Assembly: GCF_000974685.2 (NCBI RefSeq)
Contig: NZ_AP018738.1
Location: 1,612,001-1,676,000, forward strand
Direction of reading: 5' to 3'
DNA length: 64,000 nt
DNA from: Ferriphaselus amnicola
Lineage (GTDB): Bacteria > Pseudomonadota > Gammaproteobacteria > Burkholderiales > Gallionellaceae
A program made the position numbers and the translations under genes. Positions 1 through 8,888 of the stretch are shown piece after piece; the first letter of the stretch is position 1; each line of letters starts with the position of its first letter. Under the pieces are notes generated by a model. That model saw only the letters and a list, made by a program, of their open reading frames with translations, searched no databases and was not told where the DNA came from.

Positions 1-927
1 CTTGAAAAAATGACCGAGGAAATACTCAAAATATATGGGAAGTCAACGAATGGCTATGGGACATTCAACGCCAATCAGACCTTATATCAATTTCCAGTAA
101 AGCTTAAAGACTACGTTCTACAGTCTACTGATTTCATTCAATTCACTATAGATACGACCGATCTGATTTCATTAAAAATGGCCGGTGAGGCTTTCTCAAC
201 TGGCGGATATGTACTAATTCTTCGTTATACAAATCTAGGGCAGGATTGGCTGATGGTAGCCATGCTTAAGCTGAAGCATGGAACTGGAATTAATGAACAG
301 ACGATGGATCTAAGTGACACATTGAGCTTCGATATTGATCATTTGCATGAGGCTGCGAGAGTTGATCTAGCAAAATGGCAGTCAAATACTCAACCCTACT
401 TGTCATTTGTCAAGAAACGTCAAACAACCTCGGAGGTTTCAAAATACTTCCGTGAGGCGTTGGGATGCACGGAATATACTGACTCAAAGCATCAGACTAT
501 CCAGATAAAAAAAGCTTTTGAGGATTATTGCGAAGCAAATTCGTGGAGCAGTGAAAAGAAACGCACGGGTCGCCAGCAGTTCTATGAACATTGCGATGCC
601 AAGGATAAATCTGGAGAGCCGGTCAATCTCGCAGCTTTGTCTGCGATACTGGACGATCAAAATCCGACATCATTCTCTGAATTTGTGCGAGATAATGACT
701 ATCAGGTCAATGATACATTTAAGCCTGATCGGGCGACCTTTTCCAAGCTTAATAGAATTTCAAAATCGTTTGGGTCAGTCAAGGTCAGCTTTGAAGTGCA
801 GGACATTGATAACGGCAAGGTTGCGTACGACCCCGACAACAGATGTTTGGTAATCAGAGATTTGCCAAGTGAATTGATAGACGAAATCAATAAACATAAG
901 TCCAGTGATGCAACAACTACCGCATGA
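1..927 (+). CDS. YejK/NdpA-family nucleoid-associated protein, 5' end outside window
   Basis: The reading frame is open from base 1, so the N-terminus lies upstream; the Met at base 10 aligns inside the family, about 35 residues in. From memory of E. coli YejK (335 aa), the order of conserved stretches matches: the YG-F segment near the start, the GG-YVLI strand, the YF-ALGC-E segment around residue 145, and the FSEFVRD...F-PDR and YDPDNRCLVIRDLP blocks near the C-terminus. The family binds nucleoid DNA; its exact role is poorly defined. The DNA is AT-rich compared with the core. The next gene overlaps its 3' end, which suggests a translationally coupled pair. The family call is solid; whether this copy is housekeeping or part of an accessory or defence module cannot be decided from sequence. 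Confidence 0.75.
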   Translation, partial: LEKMTEEILKIYGKSTNGYGTFNANQTLYQFPVKLKDYVLQSTDFIQFTIDTTDLISLKMAGEAFSTGGYVLILRYTNLGQDWLMVAMLKLKHGTGINEQTMDLSDTLSFDIDHLHEAARVDLAKWQSNTQPYLSFVKKRQTTSEVSKYFREALGCTEYTDSKHQTIQIKKAFEDYCEANSWSSEKKRTGRQQFYEHCDAKDKSGEPVNLAALSAILDDQNPTSFSEFVRDNDYQVNDTFKPDRATFSKLNRISKSFGSVKVSFEVQDIDNGKVAYDPDNRCLVIRDLPSELIDEINKHKSSDATTTA

Positions 928-2056
928 CGATCTCGATCTTGCTATCCTGATATTCAAGCATCTGCGGAATAGCAGGATTGAAGATGGCCATTTATATGGG
1001 ACTCTTGATACATCACTGAGCATTGATGATGTCGCCAATGCTCTTGAAAAAGTGCGTCTTGATGTTACTCACAATACTCACAGTCGCGATATCGAAATGC
1101 GTTTGCCAAGTAATTTCTTCTGTTCAATGGAAGATATACTAAAAGCGCCTTTACGGAGACTCTCCTATCCGGAGCGATTTTATCTGAAGGACATAGACTA
1201 TCAATATTCGGGTGACAGGAACTCTGCACCACAAATTGTGCGTCAATATATTGCTGCCATTCAGTTATTTTCATCCCTAGAAAAATCTGCTGATCACATT
1301 GGCGGTATTGCGGGAGATAAGTCGTTGGTCTTTTTGCAAAAGACAAAAGTTGAAATCTCCTCGAAATACTTCGATAAAGATTTGCGAGATATAAGTCACC
1401 TTTCTGAGTTTGAGTCAGAATACATAAATAGCGACACTCACCAAGAGCAAAAACGAACCATTATCAAGACTGCGCTGTTTGAACTCTTTCAAGGGACTGG
1501 AAAAATAGCGTTTTCTGACGTTCTGGCAAGATTTGATGAGATCTTCGATAAAGTGCAGTCTAGCTATCAGTTGTATGTTGCAGAGTTCTCCTTTCAGAAG
1601 GTGAAGGCTGAGGTAGAGAAAGAGAAGCTTGATGCCATGATCAAGCTAAACAAGGTGTTTTCTGATGTGCAAAGTCAGCTGTTAGCAGTTCCAGTTGCGC
1701 TGGTGCTAGTCGGCGGGCAAATGGAAGACAAAGCTTCATGGACCGGAAAAAACATACTAATCTGGTTAGGTGCTTTAATTTTCGCAATCCTGATGGATTT
1801 ATTAATTCGTAACCAACTACATACGCTAAATGCAGTCAAACAGGAAATTGATCAGCAGCGTCAGCAAATAACGAGCAAATATAGCGCTGTCGCAAATCGA
1901 TTCTCTGGCATATATAAAGACATCAATGATAGACACAATCACCAAAAAGGATTGATCACCACTGTTGATGCTTTAGTTGCAATTGCTCTGACAGTGACGA
2001 CTTGGATGCTGTTATATTATTCCGGAGCACTCCCTTCGGGGCCATTCTTTCATTAG
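908..2056 (+). CDS. Hypothetical coiled-coil membrane protein coupled to the NdpA-like gene
   Basis: About 382 aa. The start is the ATG at 908 or the GTG at 905; either overlaps the upstream gene by about 20 bases. The first 220 residues look soluble. A charged helical stretch (around 225-255, rich in K and E) leads into hydrophobic segments near 258-272 and 283-301. A second Gln-rich helical stretch (302-330) follows, then a last hydrophobic segment near 350-373. This resembles a cytosolic sensor or scaffold tethered to the inner membrane. I recognise no enzyme motif and no named family. AT-rich composition and the island context suggest horizontal origin. A membrane effector paired with a nucleoid-binding partner is a possibility, but this is inference only. 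Confidence 0.6.
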   Translation: MQQLPHDDLDLAILIFKHLRNSRIEDGHLYGTLDTSLSIDDVANALEKVRLDVTHNTHSRDIEMRLPSNFFCSMEDILKAPLRRLSYPERFYLKDIDYQYSGDRNSAPQIVRQYIAAIQLFSSLEKSADHIGGIAGDKSLVFLQKTKVEISSKYFDKDLRDISHLSEFESEYINSDTHQEQKRTIIKTALFELFQGTGKIAFSDVLARFDEIFDKVQSSYQLYVAEFSFQKVKAEVEKEKLDAMIKLNKVFSDVQSQLLAVPVALVLVGGQMEDKASWTGKNILIWLGALIFAILMDLLIRNQLHTLNAVKQEIDQQRQQITSKYSAVANRFSGIYKDINDRHNHQKGLITTVDALVAIALTVTTWMLLYYSGALPSGPFFH

Positions 2057-2142
2057 CAATCCCATTCGCCTAGCCTAACACGACTGCTCAGCGGAACCCC
2101 TTCCGCCTTAATTCCCCTCCCGCGCGCGCGTAACCTGCGCGC

Positions 2143-2310
2143 ATGCATTCACCGAAAACACCCCTAAAAACCTGCGGCACTTGCGCCGACTGGACTGCGT
2201 CTTCTGATACGCGCATGGAAGGCTACGGCCTCTGTCGCCATCAGTCTGCATCGCAGTATCTGGCCGCGCGCGTCATTTGTCGCATCAACCTATGGAAAGG
2301 ATGCGCGTGA
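2143..2310 (+). CDS. Small cysteine-rich protein, phage-like
   Basis: A 55-codon frame beginning at the first ATG after an in-frame stop at 2131. It has a C-x2-C pair near residues 11-14 and further cysteines near residues 31, 45 and 54, so a small metal-binding fold is plausible. Its stop codon overlaps the ATG of the next gene (TGATG), the kind of coupling seen in phage lysis or late-gene blocks. No convincing ribosome site precedes it. I do not recognise the family; it may be a remnant of a prophage cassette together with the peptidase gene that follows. Confidence 0.4.
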   Translation: MHSPKTPLKTCGTCADWTASSDTRMEGYGLCRHQSASQYLAARVICRINLWKGCA

Positions 2311-2645
2311 TGAATATCACTCCGCATTTCACGCTGGAAGAAGTGACTCGTTCCAGTACCGGCCAACGTCTTGGGATAAATAACACTCCTGACGCTTCCC
2401 AACTGGCGGGCATCTATGTCTCAGCAGCAGGAATGGAACAGGTGCGGCAGATCCTTGGTTTTCCTGTGTTCATTGATTCCTGGCTGCGCGTGGAGGAGCT
2501 GGAAAAGGTACTCACGCGCAAGGACTTCCTAGGCTGGTGCAAACGACATCAGCACCCCGACAACGATCACTCTTGGGCGCTGTACTTCGCGCTCAAGGCT
2601 CACCCCAAGGGCTTCGGGGTGGACTTTCTGTGTCCACAGTGTTGA
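2310..2645 (+). pseudogene. M15-family (VanY-like) phage peptidase, 3' end lost to IS21
   Basis: Starting at the ATG at 2310 (AAAGGA about nine bases upstream), the protein opens with ITPHFTLEEVTRSSTGQRLG and NTPDASQLAG. That is the usual N-terminus of phage and prophage Peptidase_M15_3 proteins, which cleave peptidoglycan cross-bridges. The region equivalent to the S-x-x-R...L element and the metal-site motif AHPKGFGVDF can be followed. The frame then stops two residues into the left terminus of the IS21-family element, before the last conserved His would be expected. The gene is therefore interrupted and probably inactive. Confidence 0.65.
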
Positions 2646-2665
2646 ATTGCGTGTAAAACTGACCC
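2640..2665. repeat. IS21 left terminal inverted repeat
   Basis: Outer terminus of the element; 23 of its 26 bases match the complement of 5085-5110. Its first bases supply the stop codon that ends the truncated peptidase frame. Confidence 0.85.
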
Positions 2666-2713
2666 ACCAATTGCATTGAACTTTGACCCACCCTTGAATT
2701 ATCTCTGAACGTT

Positions 2714-3490
2714 TCAAGTTGTGGATAGTTTTCTGTTTTTGCCCTCCTTTCCCGATTGAGTTGAACTGTTTCTGAAGCGGTAACTGTCGTTGCCGGACTC
2801 CACGATGTGGCAGTGGTGCGTCAACCTGTCGAGCAACGCCGTTGTCATCTTTGCATCCCCGAACACACAGCCCCATTCAGCGAAGCTTAAGTTGGTCGTG
2901 ATCACAAGACTCGTGCGCTCATAGAGTTTGCCAATGAAGTGGAACAGTAATGCACCTCCCGCTTGGCTGAACGGCAGATAGCCCAACTCATCCAGAATCA
3001 CCAGATCGGCATACATCATCCGGTTAGCAATCTGCCCCTGTTTGCCCGCAGCCTTCTCCAACTCCAACGCATTCACCAACTCAATGGTCGAGAAGAACCT
3101 GACTCGACGATGCTGATGTTGCACCGCCTGCACACCGAGTGCCGTCGCCAGATGCGTCTTGCCCGTGCCAGGGCCTCCGACCAGCACCACATTGTGTGCC
3201 TGATCCAAGAACTCGCATCGATGCAACTGCCGGATGAGTGCCTCGTTCACCACGCTCTGGCTGAAGTCGAAACTCGCCAAGTCACGGTAGACTGGGAAAC
3301 GGGATGCCTTCATCTGGTAGGCGATAGAGCGTACCTCGCGTTCCGCCATCTCGGCCTTGAGCAAGGTACTCAACATCACTTGTGCACTCTGATAGGCAGG
3401 TGAACCTTGGCTAGCCAGTTCATCCACCGCCTGCGCCATGCCGTATAACTTGATGCTCTTGAGCGTGGTGATCATGGCTTCATGCTGCAT
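2714..3490 (-). CDS. istB: IS21 helper ATPase IstB
   Basis: 258 aa, the AAA+ transposition helper that works with IstA to select and remodel target DNA. It has the IstB N-terminal helix pair (LKLYGMA-like start) and a Walker [12 protein letters not shown], near residue 105. The Walker B is [13 protein letters not shown] near residue 170, followed by a sensor region with TTNLSFAEW. The start overlaps the end of istA by 11 bases, which is usual for this family and implies coupling. Length and motifs are intact, so it is probably functional. Confidence 0.92.
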   Translation of the reverse strand: MQHEAMITTLKSIKLYGMAQAVDELASQGSPAYQSAQVMLSTLLKAEMAEREVRSIAYQMKASRFPVYRDLASFDFSQSVVNEALIRQLHRCEFLDQAHNVVLVGGPGTGKTHLATALGVQAVQHQHRRVRFFSTIELVNALELEKAAGKQGQIANRMMYADLVILDELGYLPFSQAGGALLFHFIGKLYERTSLVITTNLSFAEWGCVFGDAKMTTALLDRLTHHCHIVESGNDSYRFRNSSTQSGKEGKNRKLSTT

Positions 3491-5003
3491 GGCGCACCTC
3501 CCTCAATTGGTCATAGCGGCTAACGTTAGACTGCGGCTCGACCACGAGCGTCAGATGGGCCGGCGTATCAACAGGGGCTGGTGGTGCAGGCTCAATCAGT
3601 CGCGTCAGCAGATTGAGCACATGCTGCTTGGATGGCACACCGCTCTCTAGGGCCAACTCGACTGCTGTGAGCACGGCAGCTTCATCGTGCTGTAAGACGA
3701 GGGCTAAGATTTCTACCATCTCCCGATCTCCACCCAGTCGCTTGAGCAAGATGTTCTGCAAATGCTTGAAGCCTTCGGGTAGTTCAGCGAACGGTGCACC
3801 GTTGCGCAATGCACCTGGCTTGCGTTGAAGCACGCTCAGGTAATGACGCCAGTCGTAGATCGTCTGACCATGAGCATGCTTATTCGAAATCATCCGCACA
3901 TGCTCGGCAATGATTTGAGATTCAGCTACGAACAACAGCTTGTCGGCATACACCCTCAGGCTGATGGGGCGGTTGGCATAGGAGGCCGGAACACTGTAGC
4001 GGTTACGCTCGAACATGACCAAGCAAGTCGGCGACACGCGTTTGACGTGTTCAACAAATCCATCAAATGGGCAGGACAGCGCCATCAGGCAAGGATGTTC
4101 GTCCGCATAGACATCTGCGATACGACGTTCCGATTGTAGGGGATGAGGGAGTTCTTTCCAGAGCGACAGGCAGCGTTGATGTAGCCAGTCATTGAGTTCA
4201 TGCAGACTCCCAAACGCGGGGAGTTTGTTCCAGATGCGATGCCTTGCATCTTGTACGTTTTTCTCAATCTGTCCTTTCTCCCAACCGGAAGCTGGATTGC
4301 AGAATTCAGCATCGAACAGGTAGTGGCTCACCATGGCAGAGAAGCGGATATTGACGTCGCGTTGTTTGCCGCGTCGGACCTTGTCTACTGCGGTGCGCAT
4401 GTTGTCGTAGATGCCACGCGCAGGCACGCCGTCGAAGACAGCGAAGGCATGGTTGTGTGCGTCGAACAGCATCTCGTGTGTCTGCAACGGATAGGCACGC
4501 AGATAGAAGGCTCGACTGTGACTGAGTTTGAAGTGAGCAATCTGAAGTTTGGTGCGTTCTCCCGCGATGACGGCCCAGTCTTCGCTCCAATCGAACTGGA
4601 AGGCTTCACCAGGTGCAAAGATGAGCGGAATGAAGGTGCCGCGTCCCGCCGTCTGCGCCTGTTCTTGTTGTTGCTGTCGCCATCGTTTAGCGAAGGCAAC
4701 CACTCGGTCGTAGGAGCCTGTGAAGCCTAGCTGCACCAAGTCGCTGTGCAGTTGCTTGAGACTACGCTTCTGTTTGCGTCCTTTGCCAGCTTCGGTCTTT
4801 AGCCATGCAGTTAGCTTGACGGCATAGTCGTCGAGCTTGCTGGGGGTCTTACGCTTGGGGTACTTGGGCTCAACGACTTTGTTGGTCAAATACTTCCTGA
4901 TGGTGTTGCGGGAGAGTCCGGTCCTTCGAACGATCTCTCTGATGGGCATGTTGTCGCGCAAATGCCAGCGCCTGATGCTGCTTAATATCGCCACGTTGAT
5001 CAC
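3480..5003 (-). CDS. istA: IS21 transposase IstA
   Basis: 507 aa DDE transposase. An N-terminal helix-turn-helix ([21 protein letters not shown], about residues 19-39) precedes the catalytic core. The acidic residues are visible as FQFDWSE (about residue 138), [10 protein letters not shown] (about 200) and the Glu of [11 protein letters not shown] (about 245). The frame opens with GTG at 5003; the GTG at 4994 has a better-spaced AGGAG and may be the real start. The frame is uninterrupted and the element has both ends, so mobility is plausible. Confidence 0.92.
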   Translation of the reverse strand: MINVAILSSIRRWHLRDNMPIREIVRRTGLSRNTIRKYLTNKVVEPKYPKRKTPSKLDDYAVKLTAWLKTEAGKGRKQKRSLKQLHSDLVQLGFTGSYDRVVAFAKRWRQQQQEQAQTAGRGTFIPLIFAPGEAFQFDWSEDWAVIAGERTKLQIAHFKLSHSRAFYLRAYPLQTHEMLFDAHNHAFAVFDGVPARGIYDNMRTAVDKVRRGKQRDVNIRFSAMVSHYLFDAEFCNPASGWEKGQIEKNVQDARHRIWNKLPAFGSLHELNDWLHQRCLSLWKELPHPLQSERRIADVYADEHPCLMALSCPFDGFVEHVKRVSPTCLVMFERNRYSVPASYANRPISLRVYADKLLFVAESQIIAEHVRMISNKHAHGQTIYDWRHYLSVLQRKPGALRNGAPFAELPEGFKHLQNILLKRLGGDREMVEILALVLQHDEAAVLTAVELALESGVPSKQHVLNLLTRLIEPAPPAPVDTPAHLTLVVEPQSNVSRYDQLREVRHAA

Positions 5004-5082
5004 TCCTGTTTGTTCCCGCTCAAATATTGAGCAGGACAGTATCTATACGTGGGTCAAATTTGGATGCAATTTACTGCGCTAG

Positions 5083-6342
5083 GTGGGTCAGTTTTGGGTG
5101 CAATTCAACAAGCTGACCCAACAAATCATAAACAAGGGGCTGTTCACTCCACCGGGCAAGTCAAGAGTCGAGCTGTGCGATGAAGAAGTGCGCGGCATGT
5201 ATATAGAGGTGCGATCAACCAGCAACGGCCAGGGCTCTTACTATGTTCGCTATAAGGACAGCACCAACAAAACCTGCCATCAGCGTATCGGTCGCACTGC
5301 CGACATGCCGCTTGTCGAGGCCCGGAAACAGGCCAAGGCACTCAAGGCCGAGATCGCACTTGGGGCTGACCCGCGCGGTGAAATTAAATCCAAGCGGGCC
5401 ATTCCGACGCTGAATGCGTTTTTCCACGAAACCTATTTGCCTTACGCCAAGGTACACAAGCGGAGCTGGCAGCGCGATGTTCAGCTGTTCGTGCGCATCG
5501 ACAAGGAATTCGGTCAACTAAGACTGGATCAAGTGCAGAAGCAAAAGGTGGCGGTATTTCATGCCGGGCTGATGAGCGAGGAAGGCCTGTCAGCCGCCAG
5601 CGCTGATCATCACCCGAAGCTCTTGCGCCGTATGCTCTCGATGGCTATGGAGTACGAGTTGATCGACTCCAACCCGATGTCACGGTTCAAGCTGTTCAAC
5701 CACGACAACAAAGTTGAGAACTACCTGACCGATGAGCAGCTAGTCCGGCTCATGGAAGTGCTGCGGGCGGATGCAAATCGAACTGTCTGCAACATAGCCA
5801 TCCTCCTGCTGGGTACTGGCTGCCGTCTGAACGAAATCCTGTCGGCCAAGAAGTCAGACATCGACATCCAGAACCGTGTGCTGAAGATTGCCGCAAGCAC
5901 CAGCAAGAGCAAGCGTGTCCGGTCGGTGCCGCTGAATGATGCCTCCATCGACATTATCCTGAAGCAGATGGAGGATACGCAGGGTTACGACTACCTGTTC
6001 ATCAACCACCAGACCGGCAAGCCCTATGTGTCGATCAAGAAGGTTTGGGAAAGGCTGCGCAACAAGGCAGGACTGCCACACCTTCGAGTCCACGATCTTA
6101 GACATAGCTTCGCTTCGTTCCTTGTGAACAGTGGCCGGACGCTGTACGAGGTCCAACAGATACTCGGTCATTCACAGAGCATCGTAACGGAACGCTACGC
6201 ACACCTGAGTAGCAAGACGCTACAGGATGCAGCCAACTCCGCCAGTCTCAGGATCATGCGGGCCAAGCCTGTTCTGGCAGTTGAAGCTCCGGCGATAGAG
6301 TCCACTGCGCAGGAAATGATCGAGGTGCAGCAAGCAGCATAG
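5083..6342 (+). CDS. Tyrosine recombinase (phage/island integrase), start rebuilt by IS21
   Basis: 419 aa. An N-terminal Arm/SAM-like DNA-binding part is followed by a catalytic domain from about residue 205. The catalytic set is complete: Arg in GTGCRLNEI, Lys in TSKSKR, HxxR in HDLRHSFAS, His in LGHSQS and Tyr in TERYAHL. The native frame probably began just before KLTQQIINKG. The only start codon upstream now is the GTG at 5083 inside the IS21 right end, so the first nine residues are IS-encoded. Integrases of this type insert islands or prophages at tRNA 3' ends, and a tRNA lies at 11604. Expression would depend on transcription entering through the IS. Confidence 0.88.
   Translation: MGQFWVQFNKLTQQIINKGLFTPPGKSRVELCDEEVRGMYIEVRSTSNGQGSYYVRYKDSTNKTCHQRIGRTADMPLVEARKQAKALKAEIALGADPRGEIKSKRAIPTLNAFFHETYLPYAKVHKRSWQRDVQLFVRIDKEFGQLRLDQVQKQKVAVFHAGLMSEEGLSAASADHHPKLLRRMLSMAMEYELIDSNPMSRFKLFNHDNKVENYLTDEQLVRLMEVLRADANRTVCNIAILLLGTGCRLNEILSAKKSDIDIQNRVLKIAASTSKSKRVRSVPLNDASIDIILKQMEDTQGYDYLFINHQTGKPYVSIKKVWERLRNKAGLPHLRVHDLRHSFASFLVNSGRTLYEVQQILGHSQSIVTERYAHLSSKTLQDAANSASLRIMRAKPVLAVEAPAIESTAQEMIEVQQAA
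5085..5110. repeat. IS21 right terminal inverted repeat
   Basis: Outer terminus on the istA side. The downstream recombinase frame runs through it, so the end of the IS now encodes the first residues of that protein. Confidence 0.85.
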
Positions 6343-6395
6343 TAGTGACGGATTCCGGGGCGGGTGCAGTTTGACTCGCCTCGGGATACTGTCAC

Positions 6396-6776
6396 TCACG
6401 CATGACTAAGCAGGCCGTTTCTGCGAAATTGATCTAGCACATAACCACAAAACCATTTTCCTCTACGTACTCTGTTTTGTACTAACTGCCGGAAGCTACT
6501 CGGCTCCGCTGGCATCTTCCTCTTATGTCTTTTTTGATTACAGTATCGACAGGCTGCAACGATGTTATCTGCATAGTCAGTCCCACCATCTTGGCGAGCA
6601 AGCAGATGTTCGGCAGTACACTGGAATTTTTGTGCCGCTGTTAAACTAAGTCCGTAAGCCTGTGCATATTGCTTGGAACTGTCTCCTTGCCACATTGGAA
6701 AATTACAATAGTGACAAAGGCCTGATTGGCGTACAAATGCAGAGTTTCGATTTTTGGTCAGTCTTGTGGTAGGCAT
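6396..6776 (-). CDS. HNH endonuclease-like protein
   Basis: 126 aa. The HNH/zinc core is clear: a CHYC pair near residues 21-24, the catalytic EHLLARQDGG with its His near residue 56, the N of DNIVAACRYCNQKRH near residue 71, and a second zinc pair CRYC. A GGAG site stands seven bases before the ATG. Small free-standing HNH proteins occur in prophages, restriction modules and islands; the sequence alone gives no specific partner. It converges with the recombinase gene on the other strand. Confidence 0.8.
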   Translation of the reverse strand: MPTTRLTKNRNSAFVRQSGLCHYCNFPMWQGDSSKQYAQAYGLSLTAAQKFQCTAEHLLARQDGGTDYADNIVAACRYCNQKRHKRKMPAEPSSFRQLVQNRVRRGKWFCGYVLDQFRRNGLLSHA

Positions 6777-6973
6777 AATGGCTCCTTGTTGTTAACAATG
6801 AACCCCGGCTGCCACATGACCATCACGGGTACCAGCCGACACAATCGGACTGGCCTTGAATGAGCCAACAAACGTGACTCATGCTGCGATAATAGCGCGT
6901 GATTTGTTGTGAATCAACCGCCAGATGCCACGCAAGTAGTTTCTACCACCAAGCAACTTTCGCCAACCTACTT

Positions 6974-8245
6974 CTACATCACCACCGGCAACTCCCCCCA
7001 CTCCGTCGTATAGTTCGGCGACTTGTTTTCTCGACGCATCGCCCATCGCTGCTTGATGCCAGATGAGGCAAGCGTGATACTCCCCTTCCCCATGCGCTGA
7101 TTGATCGCATCCATCACTTTCATGCGTTGGTCTGCTCGGCCATCCTCAGCGACATCATCGAACAGACTTCCTTGCTGCTGGCCTTTGGGTTCAAGCGCCA
7201 TCAGCATCACGCCTGACTTTTTGTACTGATAACCAATCCGGTAGATCGCCTTCAGTCCGGTCATGGCAGCATGGGTCAGCTTGGAGGTGTCATCGGTAGC
7301 GATGATGGGTACGACGATGGAGCGGTCGTACTGAGGGTCGGATTCTTTGAACGGGTTGGTACGGACATAGACGCAAACATTACCTGCTACTGAACCATCC
7401 CGGCGCAGTTTCTCTGCTGCACGGGTAGTGAAGAAGGAGATGGACTCCATCAGGTCATCCAGTGCGGTGACGGTCTGGCCGAATGAACGTGATACCAGTA
7501 TCTGTTGCTGTGGGACTCCCACCTGATCCAGCTCGATACATGACACGCCGTTAAGTTCGAGGACGGTGCGCTCAAGCACGATGGAGAAGCGTTGTCGGAT
7601 GAGTTCAGGGCTGCTGGTGCGCAATGCCTGAACGGTATGGATGCCCATGCTTTGTAACTTTTCGGTGATGCGCCGACCCACGCCCCATACCTCATTGACG
7701 GGTAGGCTAGAGAACACAGTGCCGAGCTCATCGTCACTCAGTCTCCCGAAGTCACATACGCCCTCCTCGCCTGCCAGTCCCTTTTTGGCACAGTGGTTGG
7801 CCAGCTTGGCCAAGGTCTTGGTGGAGGCAATGCCGACACACACGGGCAAGCCGGTATGACGTTTGATGGTTTGCCGAATGGTCAGTCCGTAGGCAATCAG
7901 GCTCTCTTCTGGGAAGCCCGCTAGGTCAAGGAAACATTCATCGATGGAGTACATCTCCTGCCGGGGTGAGAAGTTGGATAGGATGGACATGACTCGTGCA
8001 GACATATCGCCATACAGAGCGTAGTTGCTGGACAGTGCGATGATGCCGTGCTGCTTGGCGAACTTCTCCATCTTGAACCACGGTTCGCCCATCTTGATGC
8101 CGAGCGCCTTCACCTCATTGGAACGCGCCACGGCACAGCCATCGTTGTTGGAGAGCACGACCACGGGCTTGCCTTCGAGCTTGGGATTGAATGCCCGCTC
8201 ACAAGAAACGTAGAAGTTGTTGCAATCGACCAAGGCGATGGGCAT
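6974..8245 (-). CDS. umuC: Translesion DNA polymerase V catalytic subunit UmuC
   Basis: Y-family polymerase that copies damaged templates when bound to cleaved UmuD. The start is set at the ATG giving [19 protein letters not shown] (423 aa), the standard family N-terminus; the longer open frame upstream is out of family. The metal-binding [10 protein letters not shown] and the SIDECFLDL motif (about residues 100-110) are present. So are the helix-hairpin-helix region [15 protein letters not shown] and the C-terminal little-finger domain. It follows umuD by seven bases, so the two are co-transcribed. Copies like this are common on plasmids and islands. Confidence 0.93.
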   Translation of the reverse strand: MPIALVDCNNFYVSCERAFNPKLEGKPVVVLSNNDGCAVARSNEVKALGIKMGEPWFKMEKFAKQHGIIALSSNYALYGDMSARVMSILSNFSPRQEMYSIDECFLDLAGFPEESLIAYGLTIRQTIKRHTGLPVCVGIASTKTLAKLANHCAKKGLAGEEGVCDFGRLSDDELGTVFSSLPVNEVWGVGRRITEKLQSMGIHTVQALRTSSPELIRQRFSIVLERTVLELNGVSCIELDQVGVPQQQILVSRSFGQTVTALDDLMESISFFTTRAAEKLRRDGSVAGNVCVYVRTNPFKESDPQYDRSIVVPIIATDDTSKLTHAAMTGLKAIYRIGYQYKKSGVMLMALEPKGQQQGSLFDDVAEDGRADQRMKVMDAINQRMGKGSITLASSGIKQRWAMRRENKSPNYTTEWGELPVVM

Positions 8246-8252
8246 GGCCGCC

Positions 8253-8696
8253 TCAGATGAATTTCTTGACGGTGGAGGTGACGACACCCCAGACCTGTAG
8301 CTCTTGGCCTTCTTTGAGGATGATGTCTTTGAATCGAGGATTCTCGGGCTTGAGCGTGACCTGATCACCTTGACGGTGCAAACGCTTCACGGTCAGTTCG
8401 CTATCAATCACGGCAATGACGATATGGCCGCTGACTGGCTCGATGGACTTGTCCACCACCAGCAGGTCACCATCGAAGATCCCTGCATCAATCATGCTGC
8501 TGCCCTTGGCGCGTACAAAGAAGGTGGAGTCCTTATGCGGCACCAGATGCTGATCCAAGCTCAAGCGCCCTTCCACATAGTCATCGGCTGGCGATGGAAA
8601 TCCAGCCGGAACTTTATGGCTGAACAAGGGCGCGAAGATCGGTGGCACACCGAGTGCGGGAAGCTGGATAGAGGGAAACTGAGTCAGAGGATTCAT
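8253..8696 (-). CDS. umuD: SOS response protease/accessory subunit UmuD
   Basis: 147 aa from the ATG at 8696; a TTG at 8702 is an alternative. LexA-like self-cleaving protein that becomes UmuD' after RecA-stimulated cleavage and then activates UmuC. The cleavage site Ala-Gly is seen in [13 protein letters not shown]. The catalytic Ser is in [14 protein letters not shown] and the catalytic Lys in ELTVKRL. It lacks a DNA-binding domain, as UmuD should. Its promoter carries a palindromic operator, and the 3' remnant of an XRE-type regulator lies just upstream in the same direction. Confidence 0.92.
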   Translation of the reverse strand: MNPLTQFPSIQLPALGVPPIFAPLFSHKVPAGFPSPADDYVEGRLSLDQHLVPHKDSTFFVRAKGSSMIDAGIFDGDLLVVDKSIEPVSGHIVIAVIDSELTVKRLHRQGDQVTLKPENPRFKDIILKEGQELQVWGVVTSTVKKFI

Positions 8697-8725
8697 GGCC
8701 AACGTAACGAATTAACGTCGACGGC

Positions 8726-8754
8726 ATACTAGAGAACGTACGTTCGCCAGTCAA
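8726..8754 (-). promoter_or_regulatory. umuDC promoter with GAAC-N4-GTTC operator in the spacer
   Basis: On the minus strand TTGACT (8749-8754), 17 bases, then TAGTAT (8726-8731) form a good sigma-70 promoter 30 bases before the umuD ATG. The perfect palindrome GAACGTACGTTC (8734-8745) fills the spacer, where a repressor would block RNA polymerase. It is not the CTGT-N8-ACAG box usual for proteobacterial LexA; the pattern is closer to the Gram-positive type LexA box. Confidence 0.7.
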
Positions 8755-8768
8755 GTATGCAAGAGGAA

Positions 8769-8888
8769 TTAGAGCTGGGTATCGGTAGGGTTACCACAGG
8801 CATGTGCATACTTCTTCAAAGTAGCGAAACTTGGAGAGTGCTTCTGATTGATGAGCGAAGACTCCAATCGAGAAACCGAACTGACAGT
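8769..8888 (-). pseudogene. XRE-family regulator, C-terminal remnant (copy 1)
   Basis: The last 39 codons of a helix-turn-helix regulator: TVSSVSRLESSLINQKHSPS followed by FATLKKYAHACG fits the recognition-helix end of XRE proteins. The 5' part is missing because IS30-derived sequence begins at 8886. The intact gene would have lain directly upstream of umuD on the same strand and was probably its neighbour regulator. Confidence 0.65.

Larger units (their letters stand above)
2640..5110. mobile_element. Complete IS21-family insertion sequence
   Basis: A 2,471-bp element with istA and istB on the minus strand. Its ends are near-perfect inverted repeats: the left end reads TGTTGAATTGCGTGTAAAAC and the complement of the right end reads TGTTGAATTGCACCCAAAAC, both continuing into TGACCC. 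It starts TG and ends CA as this family does. A second inner pair of related repeats (around 2664-2687 and 5050-5071) fits the multiple transposase-binding sites typical of IS21. No 4-8 bp target duplication is visible: the left flank is CCACAG and the right flank is AGCTGA. The insertion has probably been followed by a rearrangement. Confidence 0.9.
8700..8888. repeat. 189-bp direct repeat, copy 1 (umuD upstream region)
   Basis: Matches 10180-10368 without gaps, with about 14 differences by eye (around 93% identity); the last 70 bases are identical. It spans the umuD promoter and the 3' end of an XRE-regulator gene. The repeat ends exactly where the IS30 remnant begins. Confidence 0.85.

Noticed and set aside
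2630-5120. Target-site duplication for IS21
   Set aside because: Flanks CCACAG and AGCTGA do not match, so none can be claimed.
8697-8756. Search for a CTGT-N8-ACAG LexA box before umuD
   Set aside because: None is present; the only palindrome is GAACGTACGTTC.
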